DNA of 64,000 bases from Agelaius tricolor. Taxonomy: Eukaryota; Chordata; Aves; Passeriformes; Icteridae. The stretch covers positions 32,060,501 through 32,124,500 of the forward strand of contig JALJCS010000006.1 of assembly GCA_023055355.1 (NCBI GenBank), read 5' to 3'. Shown piece after piece: positions 48,701-62,398 of the stretch. The notes beneath the pieces were generated by a model. It made no database searches, was not told the origin of the DNA, and was given only the letters and a program-made list of their open reading frames with translations. Position 1 is the stretch's first letter. Every line of letters starts with the position of its first letter. Made by a program: the position numbers and the translations under genes.

Positions 48701-49620
48701 TTCGAGGAGTACAGAGTTATGGACGGTATTTATAAATTCTGAGCTCTCAAACAAAGCCATAAATGTACATTCCATAGTTCCCAGACAAAAATAAACAGAG
48801 CCTGCTATTTCTAATCCATTCCTCCTCTCCCTTGGTGCTGTGCTGATTAGATTGCATATCCTGAAAGGGATGAATTCAGGCTTTTCCAAAGTTATTTCTT
48901 AGAGGTTCATTTGTGATTTAACGCAAATGTTTTGTAGATTTGAAAGATATATGGCACAGCTGTTACTTTTGCCTATGACAACAGTTTTTCTGAGCTCTTC
49001 TGAAGGAAAAAAAACCAATGCACAGCTATCCATTTGCCATGGGATGCTGTGGCCTTCTTAAAGCCTGAAGAACATCTCATTCCAGAGTCTCAGATAGGGG
49101 ATGGTTTTGACTACACTTATCTGACACTAATTCCATGTTTAGAATATTGAGGATTGGTATGTTTTAATCTTCTCTTTTAAAAAAGAAAATACATTTCCTG
49201 GGTCAAAATGAAATATATTGTAATGAATTCTGATAAGCTTAGAGTAGCTAAATAAATTTCAAGACTTTACAAGTAATTCAAGCATCAGTGTTTCAAATAA
49301 AATAACGTGTAAGAATTTATTTCCACAAAAATAAATTCCTTGTGTGATTTAGCTGAACCCATTTTACTGGCAACTGTCCATATTTTCCCCTTGGATGTTG
49401 CATTTGTGCTTCAAAACCAAGTGGCTAAGCCAAGCTCTCTGGCTTCCCCTTTGTACTGCTGGCAGCCTATTCACACGTAAAACAGCACCCCACTGCTTAA
49501 TCCCTAATCTGCATTGAAATCCAGGGTAGCTTCAGGTTTGATGTTTATGGCTCATCTTTACCTTGGAAAGGCTGTGGGTGGTGCCTCCACATCCCCCTTC
49601 CTCTCAGTAGACCACCCTAA
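45741..49620. other. gene desert, part 3: nothing recognised
   Basis: CpG-poor sequence. The longest open frame (46477-46953, + strand, 158 codons) has no recognisable domain. Purine-rich on the + strand at about 47740-48110. Confidence 0.45.
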
Positions 49621-50130
49621 AGGATTAGTACATTAATGACCAGAGAAGTTTTATAAAGGCCAGTGTTTCCGGCAACCTGAAGATAAACCAGTGCTCCTTT
49701 GCCATCAGTTATCTGCCCGGCTCAAAGAAAACATGGACAGTTCAGCTTTTCCTGTCGAGCACAAATATAGGCTAGACTGAAGGACAAAAGCATGTCACAA
49801 TAGCAAATGCCATGAAATAATATATGGATTCAGATAACTGAATATCCTATGGAAGTGACAATAGCCTGAGGCCAAGATGTTGTGTATGCAAAGGCCTCAG
49901 TCTCTGTTTATTTCACACTTTCTGTCTGTGATTAGACCTTCAGGACCAAAAAATGTCAGAATTCAGTAACATTTAAAAACATGCATTGATAATAGAAGAG
50001 CATCACTGTTGTGCTGTAATCACACAAACCCCTGATCATTACAAGCACAGGAAATGCGTGGTTAAATTGTGCTTCAAAGCAATGCAAACGCATAAAGGTG
50101 AGGAAATACCGGTCTAAGTAATAGCAGCTC
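49621..50130. promoter_or_regulatory. candidate enhancer with HOX13-like and octamer-like words
   Basis: ATTAATGACC and TTTTATAAAGG words lie near 49633-49660. The octamer-like ATGCAAA lies at 50082-50088 and CATAAAG at 50091-50097. The region is free of simple repeats. Distal limb enhancers of posterior HOXA genes are known in the EVX1-HIBADH interval of mammals, so this is a reasonable place for one. The assignment is inference. Confidence 0.25.
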
Positions 50131-51099
50131 TGCCCTTTCCTACCACTGACACGATGGAAAAAGAAAGTTAGGAGGAAGACAGATTTGTGTTTTCAGTGCC
50201 AGATAGATTAAACTGGTTTGCCATGACATTTTTTCAGACACCTCTCTTTTTGTAAGGAGAAGAATGACAAGTTTTGGTATTTAACAGCCACATTCACAAG
50301 AATGTAATGAAATATTAACCTGATGCTATTGTCCCTTCTGGAATCATAACAATTAGCTGATGTAGTAAGTGATAGCAACAAGTTTCCTCCAAATGTAGCC
50401 TGTTCTGATGACTTATATTAATTTGGATTGTATTAGAAGTTTAAGATTTACAGTTTCTTCATTATTCTTTTATTATCATCTTCGAGACTAAAAAAAAAAC
50501 CTTACAAGTATTCAAGCATTTTCGGATCTATTTCACTGTCAATTAGCAACTGATTAAAAGATTTGTTGAAAATGACAACAAAAATATTCCCTTGCTAGTC
50601 TGATAGTCCTACAGATAGAGGGAAGTCAACATGTGAGCTTCACTCTGAACAGGAGGGGGTAGATCCTTTTTTGGATGATATAGCTGCATCCTGCCTTACT
50701 GAAGGCAGTAACTACTCCAGACCTTTTGTTCTTTGCCTGAGGTGATATTTTTCCTCATTCTTCTAGGCCTTGTTGTATACCAGGGAAATACCACTTCCTC
50801 TTAGAGTAAAGAGGTTTTTCTAAATTCATTTTTTTTGTGTCAAGAAACTCAAAGCAGGGGAAGCACTGTGTTGTCTGAAGTATCAGGCAAATATCATGCT
50901 GGTATTTTTGGTGAGGCCTCTACTGTGTTGGCAGCCCATATCATTTTTTTTCTGACATCTCCAGAAGAGTCTATATTATTAAAATGCAAGTGTTAGAAGG
51001 AGAAGGACATTTGAACTCACCTGCAAGGAAACAAAGTAGATCTGTCTTCCTACTGCCTTCTCTCACCAGCACAGAAGGGCACGGCTGCTGTGAACTCTA
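50131..51099. other. gene desert, nothing recognised
   Basis: AT-rich spacer before a CR1 3' fragment. Confidence 0.4.
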
Positions 51100-51360
51100 C
51101 ACTGCCTTGTGTCCAGTGGAAACAAAGCAAGAGGAAAGGAGTGTGGGGTTCTGGCTAACATCAGGAAGCACCTTTCCACTGTGGGGGTGACTGAGCACTG
51201 GCACAGCTTGCCAGGCAGGTTGTGGCATCCCCTGTCCTTGCAGGTATTAGAAAGCTGTCTGGACATGGTTCTTTCTGGGCAAGTGGCCGTGGGTGGCTTT
51301 GCTTGAGCAGGGACTGGACCAGATGAACTCCCGAGGTGCCTTTGAACCTCAGTCATTATG
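51100..51360 (+). mobile_element. CR1 LINE 3'-end fragment
   Basis: Clear CR1 3'-end wording: GTGACTGAGCACTGGCACAG, TTGCCAGGCAGGTTGTGGCA, TGGACATGGTTCTTTCTGGG, then GAGCAGGGACTGGACCAGAT, GAACTCCCGAGGTGCC and a degenerate end. It is severely 5'-truncated, as most avian CR1 copies are, and has no coding potential. Confidence 0.88.
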
Positions 51361-54300
51361 GGAGAAGATTTTGGCATGGGTGTACTTATTTTATGTTGGT
51401 CTAAGTCAAAATTTCAATCCTGCCTTATGAAATCACTTAATTTTGAGGGTAAACAATAATTTTCATCAGAAAGTTGTATTATTTTCTTAACTAGATGTTT
51501 AGATTTTTTTTGTTTAAATGATCTATATTAAAATTAAAGAACAAATGTGAAGTTATGGCAAATCTCTTGTACACAGAGAGAGTGGATACATGGGACCTTA
51601 AAAATTTTACACAAGCAACATTTTTGTCTTCCATTTTTGAGTGCTATTGGATTAATGCTCATAAAATGCAATAGAATCATGCATATCATTCACACCAGGG
51701 TAGATGTTGGCAGCAAGATCCACTCCAATAAATCATCTGAATGCCTTTTATGTCTCTGGTGGTTCAAAAAGAGTCACTGTAGTGTTGCAAACAATGAACT
51801 CACAGAAAATCAGATTCTGGACCTTAGGTCAGCTTTTCTGGGTAAATAAATTAAGAAAACTCTAATAAAAGATTATAATCATTTATGTGGGACTAGAACA
51901 TGAAAAGGTCTGGACTACATGTATACCAAGGGAGTTGATTTCAGCAGATCTTAGTTTGTTCCAGAATTTCTTTCAGGTGTTTTACTTACTGCACTCTATC
52001 TGATGTAGCCAAATGCTGGAAGAAGAGTTCACACAGTTCAGAATTAGTCTTGTTCTTTCTTCACAAGCCAGAGGATGAACTGAATAATTGTAGAGACTTA
52101 ATCCTGTGGAACTCTACTCTAGATTTCAGCATTAGGAAATAGCTGAGAAAAATTCCCATACTGACATGTGAATAGTGCAAGAGCATGAGTTTTATTAATT
52201 CAACCTAATTACATTATTCACCATTTATCTATGCAGCAAGTCAAAATCACTGTTATGCTCCAAAAAGACAAGAGTCATAATAAAAACCAAATATCAGAGG
52301 TGTTGTTTGACAAGATGCAGCTTATGACAGAAAATGGTTTCCTTTCCTTGAAAAGAATGTCATTGTGACCATGTTCACTGATGATTAATTGTAACCACTG
52401 TGTTTTGTTTCACTTAATTCCATCTAGATAGGTTCATTGGATTTCTGCTCTCTGCATTTCTGTGTGAATGTGTTTTTTACTGGACCTCTCACTCAAATAT
52501 GAATGCTGAAAATCTTACATGGATCTGTTTGGAAATGGTAGCTTGCTTTGTTGAAATGCAGAACATCATCCAGCTGGCATGGTGAAAGCAAAGGACACTC
52601 AAGCTTCAGAGTATTTGAGAGTATGCTTGAAAACCATTTCCTTTACATTTTTTAATGCTTCACAGCATTGCCTCTAGATCATAACTAACGCTTACTTTGT
52701 GCTTAATGGTGCAAATATCATGTATGATGGCACTTTATCTGAGGTGGCATAAAAACAGTGCAAGAAATCATTAGAGAAGATGCTAAGAAAATGTGAAAAA
52801 TCAGCAAAGTTTAAGATGAAATGTTGTCACTTGATTTCATACATTCCTGGCATAATAATACTGTAACATATCATTATCATTAGTTGTGCTGCTTGAATTA
52901 AGGCTATATAAACCAGTTGGGTATACCCTTGTGTTATAAGGCGTTCTTTGCAGTCTGATTCCACCACAGCTGTTTTAGCTGCGCTTTTATAAGAAGCCCT
53001 GGAATGAAAGACAATATATCTAACCACCAGTTTGACCCTTGCTTCATTTTGGGTATGGGTTTGCTACATAAAAACATGGAGAGAAAACTTGCATTTCCAC
53101 AGCTCTCCAAAGAGAGGCCAGAAATAGTAAGAAATACACAAGTAGCAAGAGATGATCCAGAGGTTGCCTGTAAGGAGTTGAAACCAACTTTCAAATGCTG
53201 TCTCCAGTAGCTGAGTGTTGCAGTTGAATCAGCAGTTCTAGCTGGGAAAGGAAATATTTTGTTGTGATGATTTAAATTTTTTTTTTCCTAAATCCAAATA
53301 GTGTCAAACTCTTCCTTGAAATCAATGTAGCTACAGAGAGCAACGGGCAGGATTGTGGCTCTATGCGTCCATTTCAGCCTTTGAAAACCATGACTGAAAG
53401 AATAATGTACAGGCTAATTTGTGTTTTTACCTCTCCTCTTTCCCCTTTTCTCCAATCAAAATAATTTGTAATTTTTGCTTGTGTTCACCATGCTGTTTCA
53501 TTCCATTCAGCCATTCCATAAAGCAGGCATAGATAGCTGCGATACTTGAGTGCAGAGCTAAAATTCCTTTCTGACTATGACGCATATTCCATCCCCACAT
53601 AAGCATTACAAATTTAATTTCACTTGTTTTATACAAATTTACTATAGTTATTAAGATAGAAAAGTGTACATTACTGGGACCCCCCCCATCCCCAACCAAA
53701 TAATAATTCTAACACCCCAAGAGGTACCATGCTTTCAAAATTGCAGATGCTACATTACAGGCATTGTCAACATGTCAGAAAGACTTTCTCCTGAGGACTG
53801 TCACTGATTTCCATTCAGATAAAAATGTCTAGGACCCACTCAGGATACCAATATTTTCTATCAGTCCCCCACACAGAGGGCCTGGGTATGTGTGTTAATG
53901 CTCACCGTACATGACATGTGCTTTTACACCACTCAAAACAGCTCTCAGCTTGGTGCAGGATCTCTGAGAGAGCACTGCATTATTATGTTTCAGAAGAGTT
54001 TGCTGCCTTTCAGTGCATCTGCTGCACTCACTGAACCTGCTGGCCTAAGCATGAATGGGGGGTGAGGTGCTGATTGCAGCCTCTGTGGATCAGACTGACA
54101 GACAGCCGTACCCATCCTCCTGCCCGGCCTCGTGGCTCCGCTGGAAACACAGACACAGAACAAGGAAGAGTTTGGGACAGAAACCTCAAAGTCCTTCATT
54201 CCCTATCTGTGTACCCCAGTACATCTCCCAAGTTTTAATTTATGTCTCACAGCACTGGACTTTGTGGAGAAGAGGGAGTTGAAGTAGGCCCAGTTGGAGC

Positions 54301-54839
54301 ATCTTTGAAATGCAAGCTGTGGTTTTAAATGGCAGCTGTAGTTTATGTGATGTCCAGAAGAAGGTGGGCCATACTGAAAACCTTTGCATGTTTTGTAGGG
54401 GAATTTTATATACAAGCACAAAACAATTTTATTTGTGTGTTAACAATATCCATTACAAAGTTTTCAGGGAGTGGTGAAGAATGAGAAGACAGAGAGGAAG
54501 GAGATCCTTCAAATATATTTCCTTTCTGCACACTTTCTGCTGAACTGAATTTTAATTTTGTATGGAAAATACTAGGATCATATCTATATTCTGTTATATT
54601 CCCAGGCATTCTCTCAAAAGAAAAACCAACAGCACAATGCAAATTTTTATGCACCTAAGTGATATGTGCTCAGAATAGTGATTGGCCCCCTGTGGTATTG
54701 GGAAAAAATGAAAATCTTTGCTAATTAGATGCCTTTATAATAAGGAAATTTAATGGTTACTGTTATGCAATCAAGAATGAGAATTTCTTCCATTACAAAG
54801 AGCTATTCTTCACAACTATGCCAGAGAAACCACTTATAT
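51361..54839. other. gene desert, part 4: nothing recognised
   Basis: AT-rich. A short C-run lies at about 53681-53688. No gene signature. Confidence 0.45.
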
Positions 54840-55290
54840 TATTTTCAGATCAATCGTTTGTATGTTGAGTTAATAAATGTGAAATGTTAATGCAGTTTTA
54901 AGCAGCAATTTAGGCCTCTGGGTCCTAGTAGCATCCCTTCTAATCAGCACACTCTGCAGTGATATATAGGGTTATCTATAGGGACAGATGAATCATGCAA
55001 TACAGAGAGCTGCTGTTAGCTCTTGTAATGATTCCAAGCTGGACAAGCCTCTCCAAAGCGGAACTGACCATACAAGCTTTTAAAAATCTTGTTTGTCTAA
55101 TAAAATCTGTGCAATTGTGAAACTTGCTTTATCAAGAGGTGTAATGCATATTTATTCTCTGTCTCAGGCCAGTTGAGCTAATAATGGTTGCAATCAATAA
55201 CCAAGTCTTTCATGAGTATAGTTTTCTAATAGACACTTTAAGGGTCTCCAGCTATCAGATGAACCTACTTACATCTTGCAGGTAATTTAC
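54840..55290. promoter_or_regulatory. candidate enhancer, TAATAAA/ATTTATT/ATCAATAA words
   Basis: TTAATAAATG, GCATATTTATTC, CTAATAATGG and CAATCAATAACC words lie in a repeat-free stretch. Motif content resembles HOX/PBX-bound enhancers. This is a weak, composition-based call. Confidence 0.2.
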
Positions 55291-58200
55291 CACAGACACC
55301 TTGCAAAAATTACTTAGAGGAATTAACACTTATTTTCACTTGAAGCTCATGAAAACCCTGCAAGATCAAGGTAAAGAAAAAATATTTTATCTCTGCATTA
55401 GAATGGTAACCAGCAGGTTCAGCTTTCAAAGGCCCTTCTTCACAGCCTCTAAAAGTACACAAAGAATGGTTGCATGCCAGCTTTCACATGCAGCTCAACA
55501 TGAAAACATGAGTTTTCCCATGAAAACCAGGCAAGCAACAACGCATTAAAATTTCAGAGAACACATTTGAAAAATTGCCCTTAATTGTCTGGTGTGCTGT
55601 GCTTGCAGATGGATTCTCTGCCAAGGTATATTTATGGGACACGTGAAAGTCATTGTTATTCTCTTTTTGTTTCTCTTGCCTGATTTAGTTGTTTGGGTTC
55701 TCTAACATTTTCCATATGCAAGGGATAGCAGGAGAAGGCTTTGGCATGAGTCTGTGTGAATGTCTGTAACTTTTCTTGATAACCAGGCCCATTCTGGGGG
55801 CAAACCCTTTGGCTTTGTGAAGCCTGGACTAGCAAGTTGTATTCTAGAATGTAAATATGTTGTTGTGTCATAGGGCTGACAAATTTCCTGACTATTCCAT
55901 GATTCTGTAATGTTTTGTTTTTTCTTTGAAGCTGTGAGTCCTAGCACCAAGAGGACCTGGCTTTCCTTAAAAAACAACAACAAACAAACATTACTTTCCA
56001 AATGGCTTCTTTGTGAAGGAAAACTTGAAATTGTAACTGAAAGGCACACATGGAGTATGTAGCTTAAGACCCTAAGATGTTTTTAAATATCCTGATTTCT
56101 AAACAAATGTTTTTGGGATTATATACAGTAATAGTGCTGCAAGTTCTATCAAGCACACTTTTATTATTTTCTTGCTGTTGTTATTTTTATGAATAATGGT
56201 GTTTCTATCCCAATGGTTATTTTAAACTTATGCTTCAAAGCCAGCGAAGCTGAAGTATGTTCACATTAGATTTTGTTTAAAGAGTTGGAAACAGTGGTCT
56301 GTCTCAAATGTACTACAAAGATATTATCTATGATTTCTCATAAAATACCTCTGTAATTTTTTTACTGAAACATGAAAGTAAAAGATGTTGATAAACCAAA
56401 ACAAAGGTGTAGATGTTAAACCTTCAGGTGTTGCTGCTGAATGTTTCCCCCCCTTACTGTATGGAAAGAAAAAACATGTTACTTCCTCAACACAGAGAAC
56501 CTGTCTTTGCAGACCTAGAGCGATGGTAAATTCATTTGGCCCATTTCCATTCAAATGTGTTGGAGATTCAGTGGGATGATGCACACTTTACTCTCTAGAG
56601 TATAGTATGTGATAGGTGAATGAGCATGGAAAGTTTTATTGATGTGGGACTCTGAAGTTTAAATATGAATGGGAAAGTATTATATCATGATATAGACTAA
56701 ATTAGATGAAAACATAGCCCTTTTGAATATTTGCCATTCTTTTCCTAACCTGGGTAGCAGGTAAAACAGCTACTAAAGGGAGAGAATCTTTTATATTAAA
56801 CACAGTGAATATAAAGCATGTGTATCTTCACATCAGTAAAGTACGTGCAGAGGTAGACAGTTTCAGATAAATTAAAACAAATTATCTTCTAAGTACAAAG
56901 CACTACTTCAAATTCAGTGACAGCTTTGTAAATGAGTACAATTCTAGCAGTGCTACCAAATGGTATGTGATTTGCCTGTGGGTTATCTATTGCAGAGATT
57001 GTTGAGACCTTGCAATAGCTATAATGGAAGATTCAGTCAGTGGTGTAACTTTCTCATCTGATTGACTCTATGAGTAGTCATGCAGAGTTCAGAGGTCAAA
57101 TTCAAGACTTGATGGCAAACCTGAGAAAAATTACCTTTCAGTTTAAGAGTCCAGGAGGAATCCAGCCATTGCAACAGTAATTTAGAGTGGCAACATAATA
57201 TATGTGCCAGTAGGTACATTGATATTATGCTAAAATATAGACTAATGGCAAATGTTAGAAGACAGGAAAGAAATCAGTAATACAGCTTCCAAATAGCAAA
57301 ATGCTATTGCAAATCATCCATGGAGATTTGAGGCAAATATTGCATCTCAGCATGCCTGTCCATGCAAGAGAAGTCTTCACATTAAGAAATTATTCTTGGT
57401 TACTTATCCACTTAAAAATAACACTAATCTCCAGAAGAGCTCTATAGGAAACTATTCTGTTATGCAGTGCCTCAGACAGCATCAATAGTCATTCTTGAGA
57501 TACTCCTACTCCTTTACACTTGTATTTCCATATTTAACAGCAAACTGAAATGTGAGTCCTGGACGAAACCTTGTTGCTTAGCCTAAGTTTCCCCTTAAAA
57601 GCCTTAAAATATACCTGCTTCTCACTGTTGACATAGTGATCTAGACAATTTACACTCTAATTTTAGATAATCTGTATTTTATTTTGTTAGAAAAATATTT
57701 GATGTTAGAAAAATTTTTTTGTTAGAAAAATATTTGGATGCAGGTAAGATGTGGTTAAGTGGACTCCAACCCAAAGTATTTTTTCTGCTTTTACATAAAG
57801 ACCAAGGTACTGACAGAGCTAAATATCAATTAAGCACTGATGTATAATTAGATAGAAGAGTAATTGAAAAAAAGGGATTTATTATTTATGAATTATGTAA
57901 TTTTAATTATACCTAGACAAGTCCTAATAGTTCCTTTGAAAGCCTAGGCACTTTACACCTGCGGAAATGAGCCTTCAAAATGACTTTCTATAGACCCGTA
58001 TGTGTAATCATTTAAAATACCAGCATAGTTTTTCATGGCAGTAATTTGCATTAAATTTTGAAATGTCTGGGTTCAGTTGAGAACTCTTTGGACTTCGTTT
58101 GCATGCCCAGTGAGAGCAAGAGATTTGCAATTTGACGACTATAACACTTAGCATTATGTTGGGTATAAATAAGCCTGCTGCATGATGAATACTCCTGAGT

Positions 58201-60270
58201 ATCAGTTATAAGTCCTTTTGTAAAAAATATCCCATAAAAAGAACATTTTAGAAAAAAGAACACCAAGATGTCATTGGATTTGCAGGGCAAAGTTCACTTG
58301 CATGATGAATGATGAAAGCTATGGATAACTTTTCAGACGACTCTGAAATAATAGCAATCTTACAGATTGATCCTCAGAACATTTAGGCTGATTTTTAGAC
58401 TCCAAGGGATAAAGTCTGGGGCCTGGCTGCTAAGGGATTATCGCTTGAGTGGCTATCCAAAAATCTGCTTAATGCTTTGTGAAGGAAGTGCTTTTTGATC
58501 ACCTTGGGCAGAATTTTGGCATGCCAATTCTCTATGCAGTGCTGCCAGATCTCTGAGTGACTTCTTCAGCTTCACTGGGCTATTTGTGAAACTTCTCATC
58601 TGCCTCTGCTTACAAATACACTGTCAGAGAGCAGGGAGGGAGGAGCTTCCATGAGACAAGGCTCAGGAACAATTGCAAGACGTAACAAGGCCAAAGAAGG
58701 ACAAGCTAGATCATATTCCACATATACTGTGTTTTGTTGAGGGCTGACATTCCATGTTTAGGAAACAAAAGGTGTCCTTCAACACCCCACTCTCCTGATG
58801 CAGTCACATCTGGGGATCTGTAGCTGCATGACCTGATCACCAATTTAAAGACAGTGTTGAGGTTACATTTCTAGACATAATGTTTGAGCAAGAAAGGAAA
58901 AAGAAATTTGTTCTTTTTTCTGTACCAGCTGGAAGGAAAAATAGACCAACCATTATGACTTGTTTAATATAAAATGTGGTACTCCTTGTTGAGATATACA
59001 CTGGCAAAAATTTCTTCTGCCCTCTCTCCCTTGACATATTTGTAGAAAAATATTTACAATGAAAATGTTGCTCATTCAGTGAACTATAATTTCACAACAC
59101 GAAAAAAGCTTCGGCAACTACTTTCCTATCAAGTAATTCTATGGATTTATATCATCATTTAGCAGGTGGCCTTTTGACCTTCAGCCATTGGATAGTTCTA
59201 TGTGTGGTAAAGTGGTCGTCCTTAAAATACACCATTTACCTGCTGAGAACAATATTATACTATTTATGAAACCACATAATTTCAATAGCCAAATTCAGCA
59301 AGATTTTATTGCTGTCTCCACCTGTAATTGTGGAACAGCTGACTCATCAGTTCATAAACACCCCTTACCATTGAACAGATTTGCTAAAACTCTCAAATTG
59401 ACTTGTTTTTTCATCATTCCTGTAAGCATGCCACTTCCTCACAATTCCCTCACTTTTCTGATCAGTGTAAGAGTTGTCTCAAAAGATTATCATTAATTAC
59501 AGTTCAGATTAACTCTTCACTGCTTTGCTGAAAGAGGTATATTTTAAATAATATAAAGATAAAATGAAATCCATTAATATCTTCAAAATTATGAACATCT
59601 TAGCAATCAATTTATCTTTTGTCTGTGGTGTATTAAAGTAAATATTCCTTCATGGATGGAGACAGTTTCCTCTGTTTTACTTCATTCACTACCATAGTGA
59701 ATTCTCCTTAACAAGCTTTCATCTACCTAATAACTTTCCCCTTTAAGTCTTTTGATTACAGACATCATTCACTGTGATTTGCAATATTTGTAAAGGAATC
59801 AAACTTCTGTTAAGCCACAAATTTTCCTATTTATTCCCTCCCATATTTTAGTCCATGGGCAGAGGAGAAATCTTTGCTTTCATAATACCTGAAGCTCTGT
59901 ATTAATACATGACTGTAGTCCAGCCATGCTTCAGGGTTTTAGTGATTTAGTTGCAAGGATCATGAAGAAATACCAGCACAAATACCAGCACTTTGGTATG
60001 CAACTGGAATTTGAACTTGTATTTGGTTTTCTTTCCTCCTGATTAGGCATATGCTGGGGTGGGGATAGTAGGCAGAAAGGCACAGCAGTCTGAGACTCCT
60101 TTCTTAGGTGTTTCCCAGTATGGAGTGATCTGACTTACACAGAATCAAACCATTGGCCAGAACGGGAGTGAGGGAAGACCTGGCAGGAACCCCATTTTTT
60201 TCTACATGTAATATAGGTCACTTGTCAGAATAACCTGTTACTAACAAATTCCCTGCCCCCAAGCAAGATG
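55291..60270. other. gene desert, part 5: nothing recognised
   Basis: AT-rich. Three near-tandem copies of GTTAGAAAAAT occur at about 57687-57732. No coding or RNA gene was recognised. Confidence 0.45.
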
Positions 60271-60360
60271 AACTGTTAAATTAAAGAGTGTGGTCACATG
60301 TGCAGAGCAGTAAATTAATGCTCTTCAAAGGATAGATGATTGCAGAGCTCACCATAAATA
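60271..60360 (+). repeat. segment related to 62309-62398 (copy A)
   Basis: Aligns without gaps to 62309-62398 at about 79 percent identity by hand count, including the identical run AGAGCAGTAAATTAATG. Family unknown. Confidence 0.7.
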
Positions 60361-62308
60361 CCTCAGACTATCCATTTTCTACTAATGGCAGTCAATCAAC
60401 TTATGGCCAACAAACTGAAATACTTCAGATTTACCCAAGTCATAGGACTCAATCTATAGACACCTGCACTGAGCTGCCTGACTTGTGCTCTGCAAAGTGT
60501 CAGGCTCAACAATGTGAAAGATCCCCCATGGCTAGAAACTCTGTGACTCTGGGGCATTTGTGCAATAGAATTTTAATCTCTCACTTACACTCACAAGGGA
60601 AGAAAAATAGCATCCCAGGGACCCACAAAATGCTGCAGTAGAACTCAGCATGGATTCACTCAGTAAATCCAGGATCCAGACTACAGGAAGAACTATTGAC
60701 TAGGTCAGAGTAGATGGTCTCCTTCATATTGTGGTTTTTTTTTGCAGTAGAGCATGTAGCTGTTGTATAAAACCAGATGATCATGACAGTTATTTGTCAC
60801 TGTCCTTAAAGTTATTACTCTGAAGAGAAAGATTTAACTTTTAGGAGTGTTTTCCTAACTCCTAGTATAACAACAATTTCTTGAAGACTTTCTATTATTC
60901 TTTCAAAAGCATTGCTGAGAAATTGGGTTTTTCAGATAAATGGCATCCTGCATTGGCAGAGCATGTGAAAGGGCAGGGCTGGACCTTTCTGTAAATTCCT
61001 TGGCACACCTTTGTCTCTGAATGGAGTGGCTAAAATCAGAGCATTTTCCCTATAGCTGTATTCTATGTCAAAATAACATCCACAGTCATTATTGTATGTT
61101 CCATGCTCCTGCATTCTCCATCGCCTACTTTGTTTTGCTAAAAGGAAGGTGATATTCGACTTTTATAATTGTCGTGCCTATATTTATTTGAAAAAAAGTA
61201 TTTTTTGTATTATTCCCTTTGCAAAGGGACTTACATTTCTGTGGTATTGTTCAGATAAACCAAGAAGAACTTCATTTGATTCATAGCTATATCTGAAGTG
61301 CTAAGAGGCACCTGAAGGAAAAAGCCAGTAAGATGGAAAGTACAGAGATTGGGTCAGATTCTCAGCAAGTAATAATGGTCATATCCTTATTGCTTTTGAG
61401 TGAGGTCAAATCTGAAGATCTTACCCAGCGTTAAAAATGTTGGGAAAGACACATTATTAGTAAGCCCAGGTAAATGGAAAGAATGTTCAGAAAAAAAAAG
61501 AGAACACCCTTTATCTGACTTCTTCAAAACATTTTTAGGCTTTATTGTTAATAAGATTAAAAAGGAGATGAGTAATAAAGATATTGGAGCTGGGTTTATT
61601 ATGAGAAAATGTACACTTCAGGAAGAGTGCTCTCCCACCACTTTTAGACAGAAAGTTTGTGTACACATCCTTCCATTCACATTTTTTTATTGCTGTTTGC
61701 CTAGGAGGAAAAAAAATTCCCTATTAAAAAAATGTGAGCAGAAGTGCATTGCCTCCCCTCTCCAGGTTACTTTTGATGCACTGATTCACGTATTTCCCAT
61801 AACTATGTAATTTTCTGCCAGTCACAACTGTAGACCCTTCAGTGTGTGAAACATAATACTTCCCTTGAAAATAAAGCAAGTCATCTGACAAACTGCGTTC
61901 CTCGTCTTTTGTGGGTCATTCAGTGACTTTATTTTACTGAGGGAACAAGGGGAAGTTTATAATAGGATCAGTTTTGTTTGCAATTTGTTTCTAATAGATG
62001 CCAATAAGCCGGTTAACTAGGCTCTAGTTAATGGAAATTTTATTGTGCTTCCCCCTGCAGTGCACATGACCTTTTCTTACAAGAGTTTGTGATTCTTGAA
62101 AACATGTATCTGCTGCCTTGCCTCGGGGTCTGCTTACAACAGCAGGGATATGACCATGGGCTCTGCTGAACTTGTTCACCAGCCCTCTGCTTTGACTAGA
62201 CCAAAATACTTTGATCATCCTGTCAGTGGCAAATTTACAGCAACATACTGGCTTTAGTTCCATGTGTATTTCTCCAAATATAATATCTCCCTCAAGAAAT
62301 CAATGATA
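60361..62308. other. gene desert, nothing recognised
   Basis: AT-rich spacer between the two related segments. The 136-codon frame at 61400-61810 shows no recognisable domain. Confidence 0.4.
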
Positions 62309-62398
62309 AGCTGTTAAACTAAAGAGCATGGTAACATCCACAGAGCAGTAAATTAATGGTCTTTTGTGGATAGATGGTTACAGATTTCATCATAAAAA
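62309..62398 (+). repeat. segment related to 60271-60360 (copy B)
   Basis: Same orientation as copy A, about 2 kb downstream. Similarity fades on both sides, so it is either a small old duplication or two copies of an unrecognised dispersed repeat. Confidence 0.7.

Noticed and set aside
55880..55925. TTCCATGATTCTGTAATG resembling a CR1 terminus
   Set aside because: An isolated short phrase without the preceding CR1 3' UTR.
60120..60190. Possible minus-strand CR1 3' end (AGAATCAAACCATTGG..GGGAAGACCTGG)
   Set aside because: Only scattered words fit; the order and ends of CR1 are not convincing.
60655..60730. Possible old CR1 3' end (GGTCAGAGTAGATGGTCTCC)
   Set aside because: One suggestive phrase without the flanking words expected; too short to call.
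61400..61810. 136-codon Lys-rich frame
   Set aside because: No recognisable motif; its length is compatible with chance.
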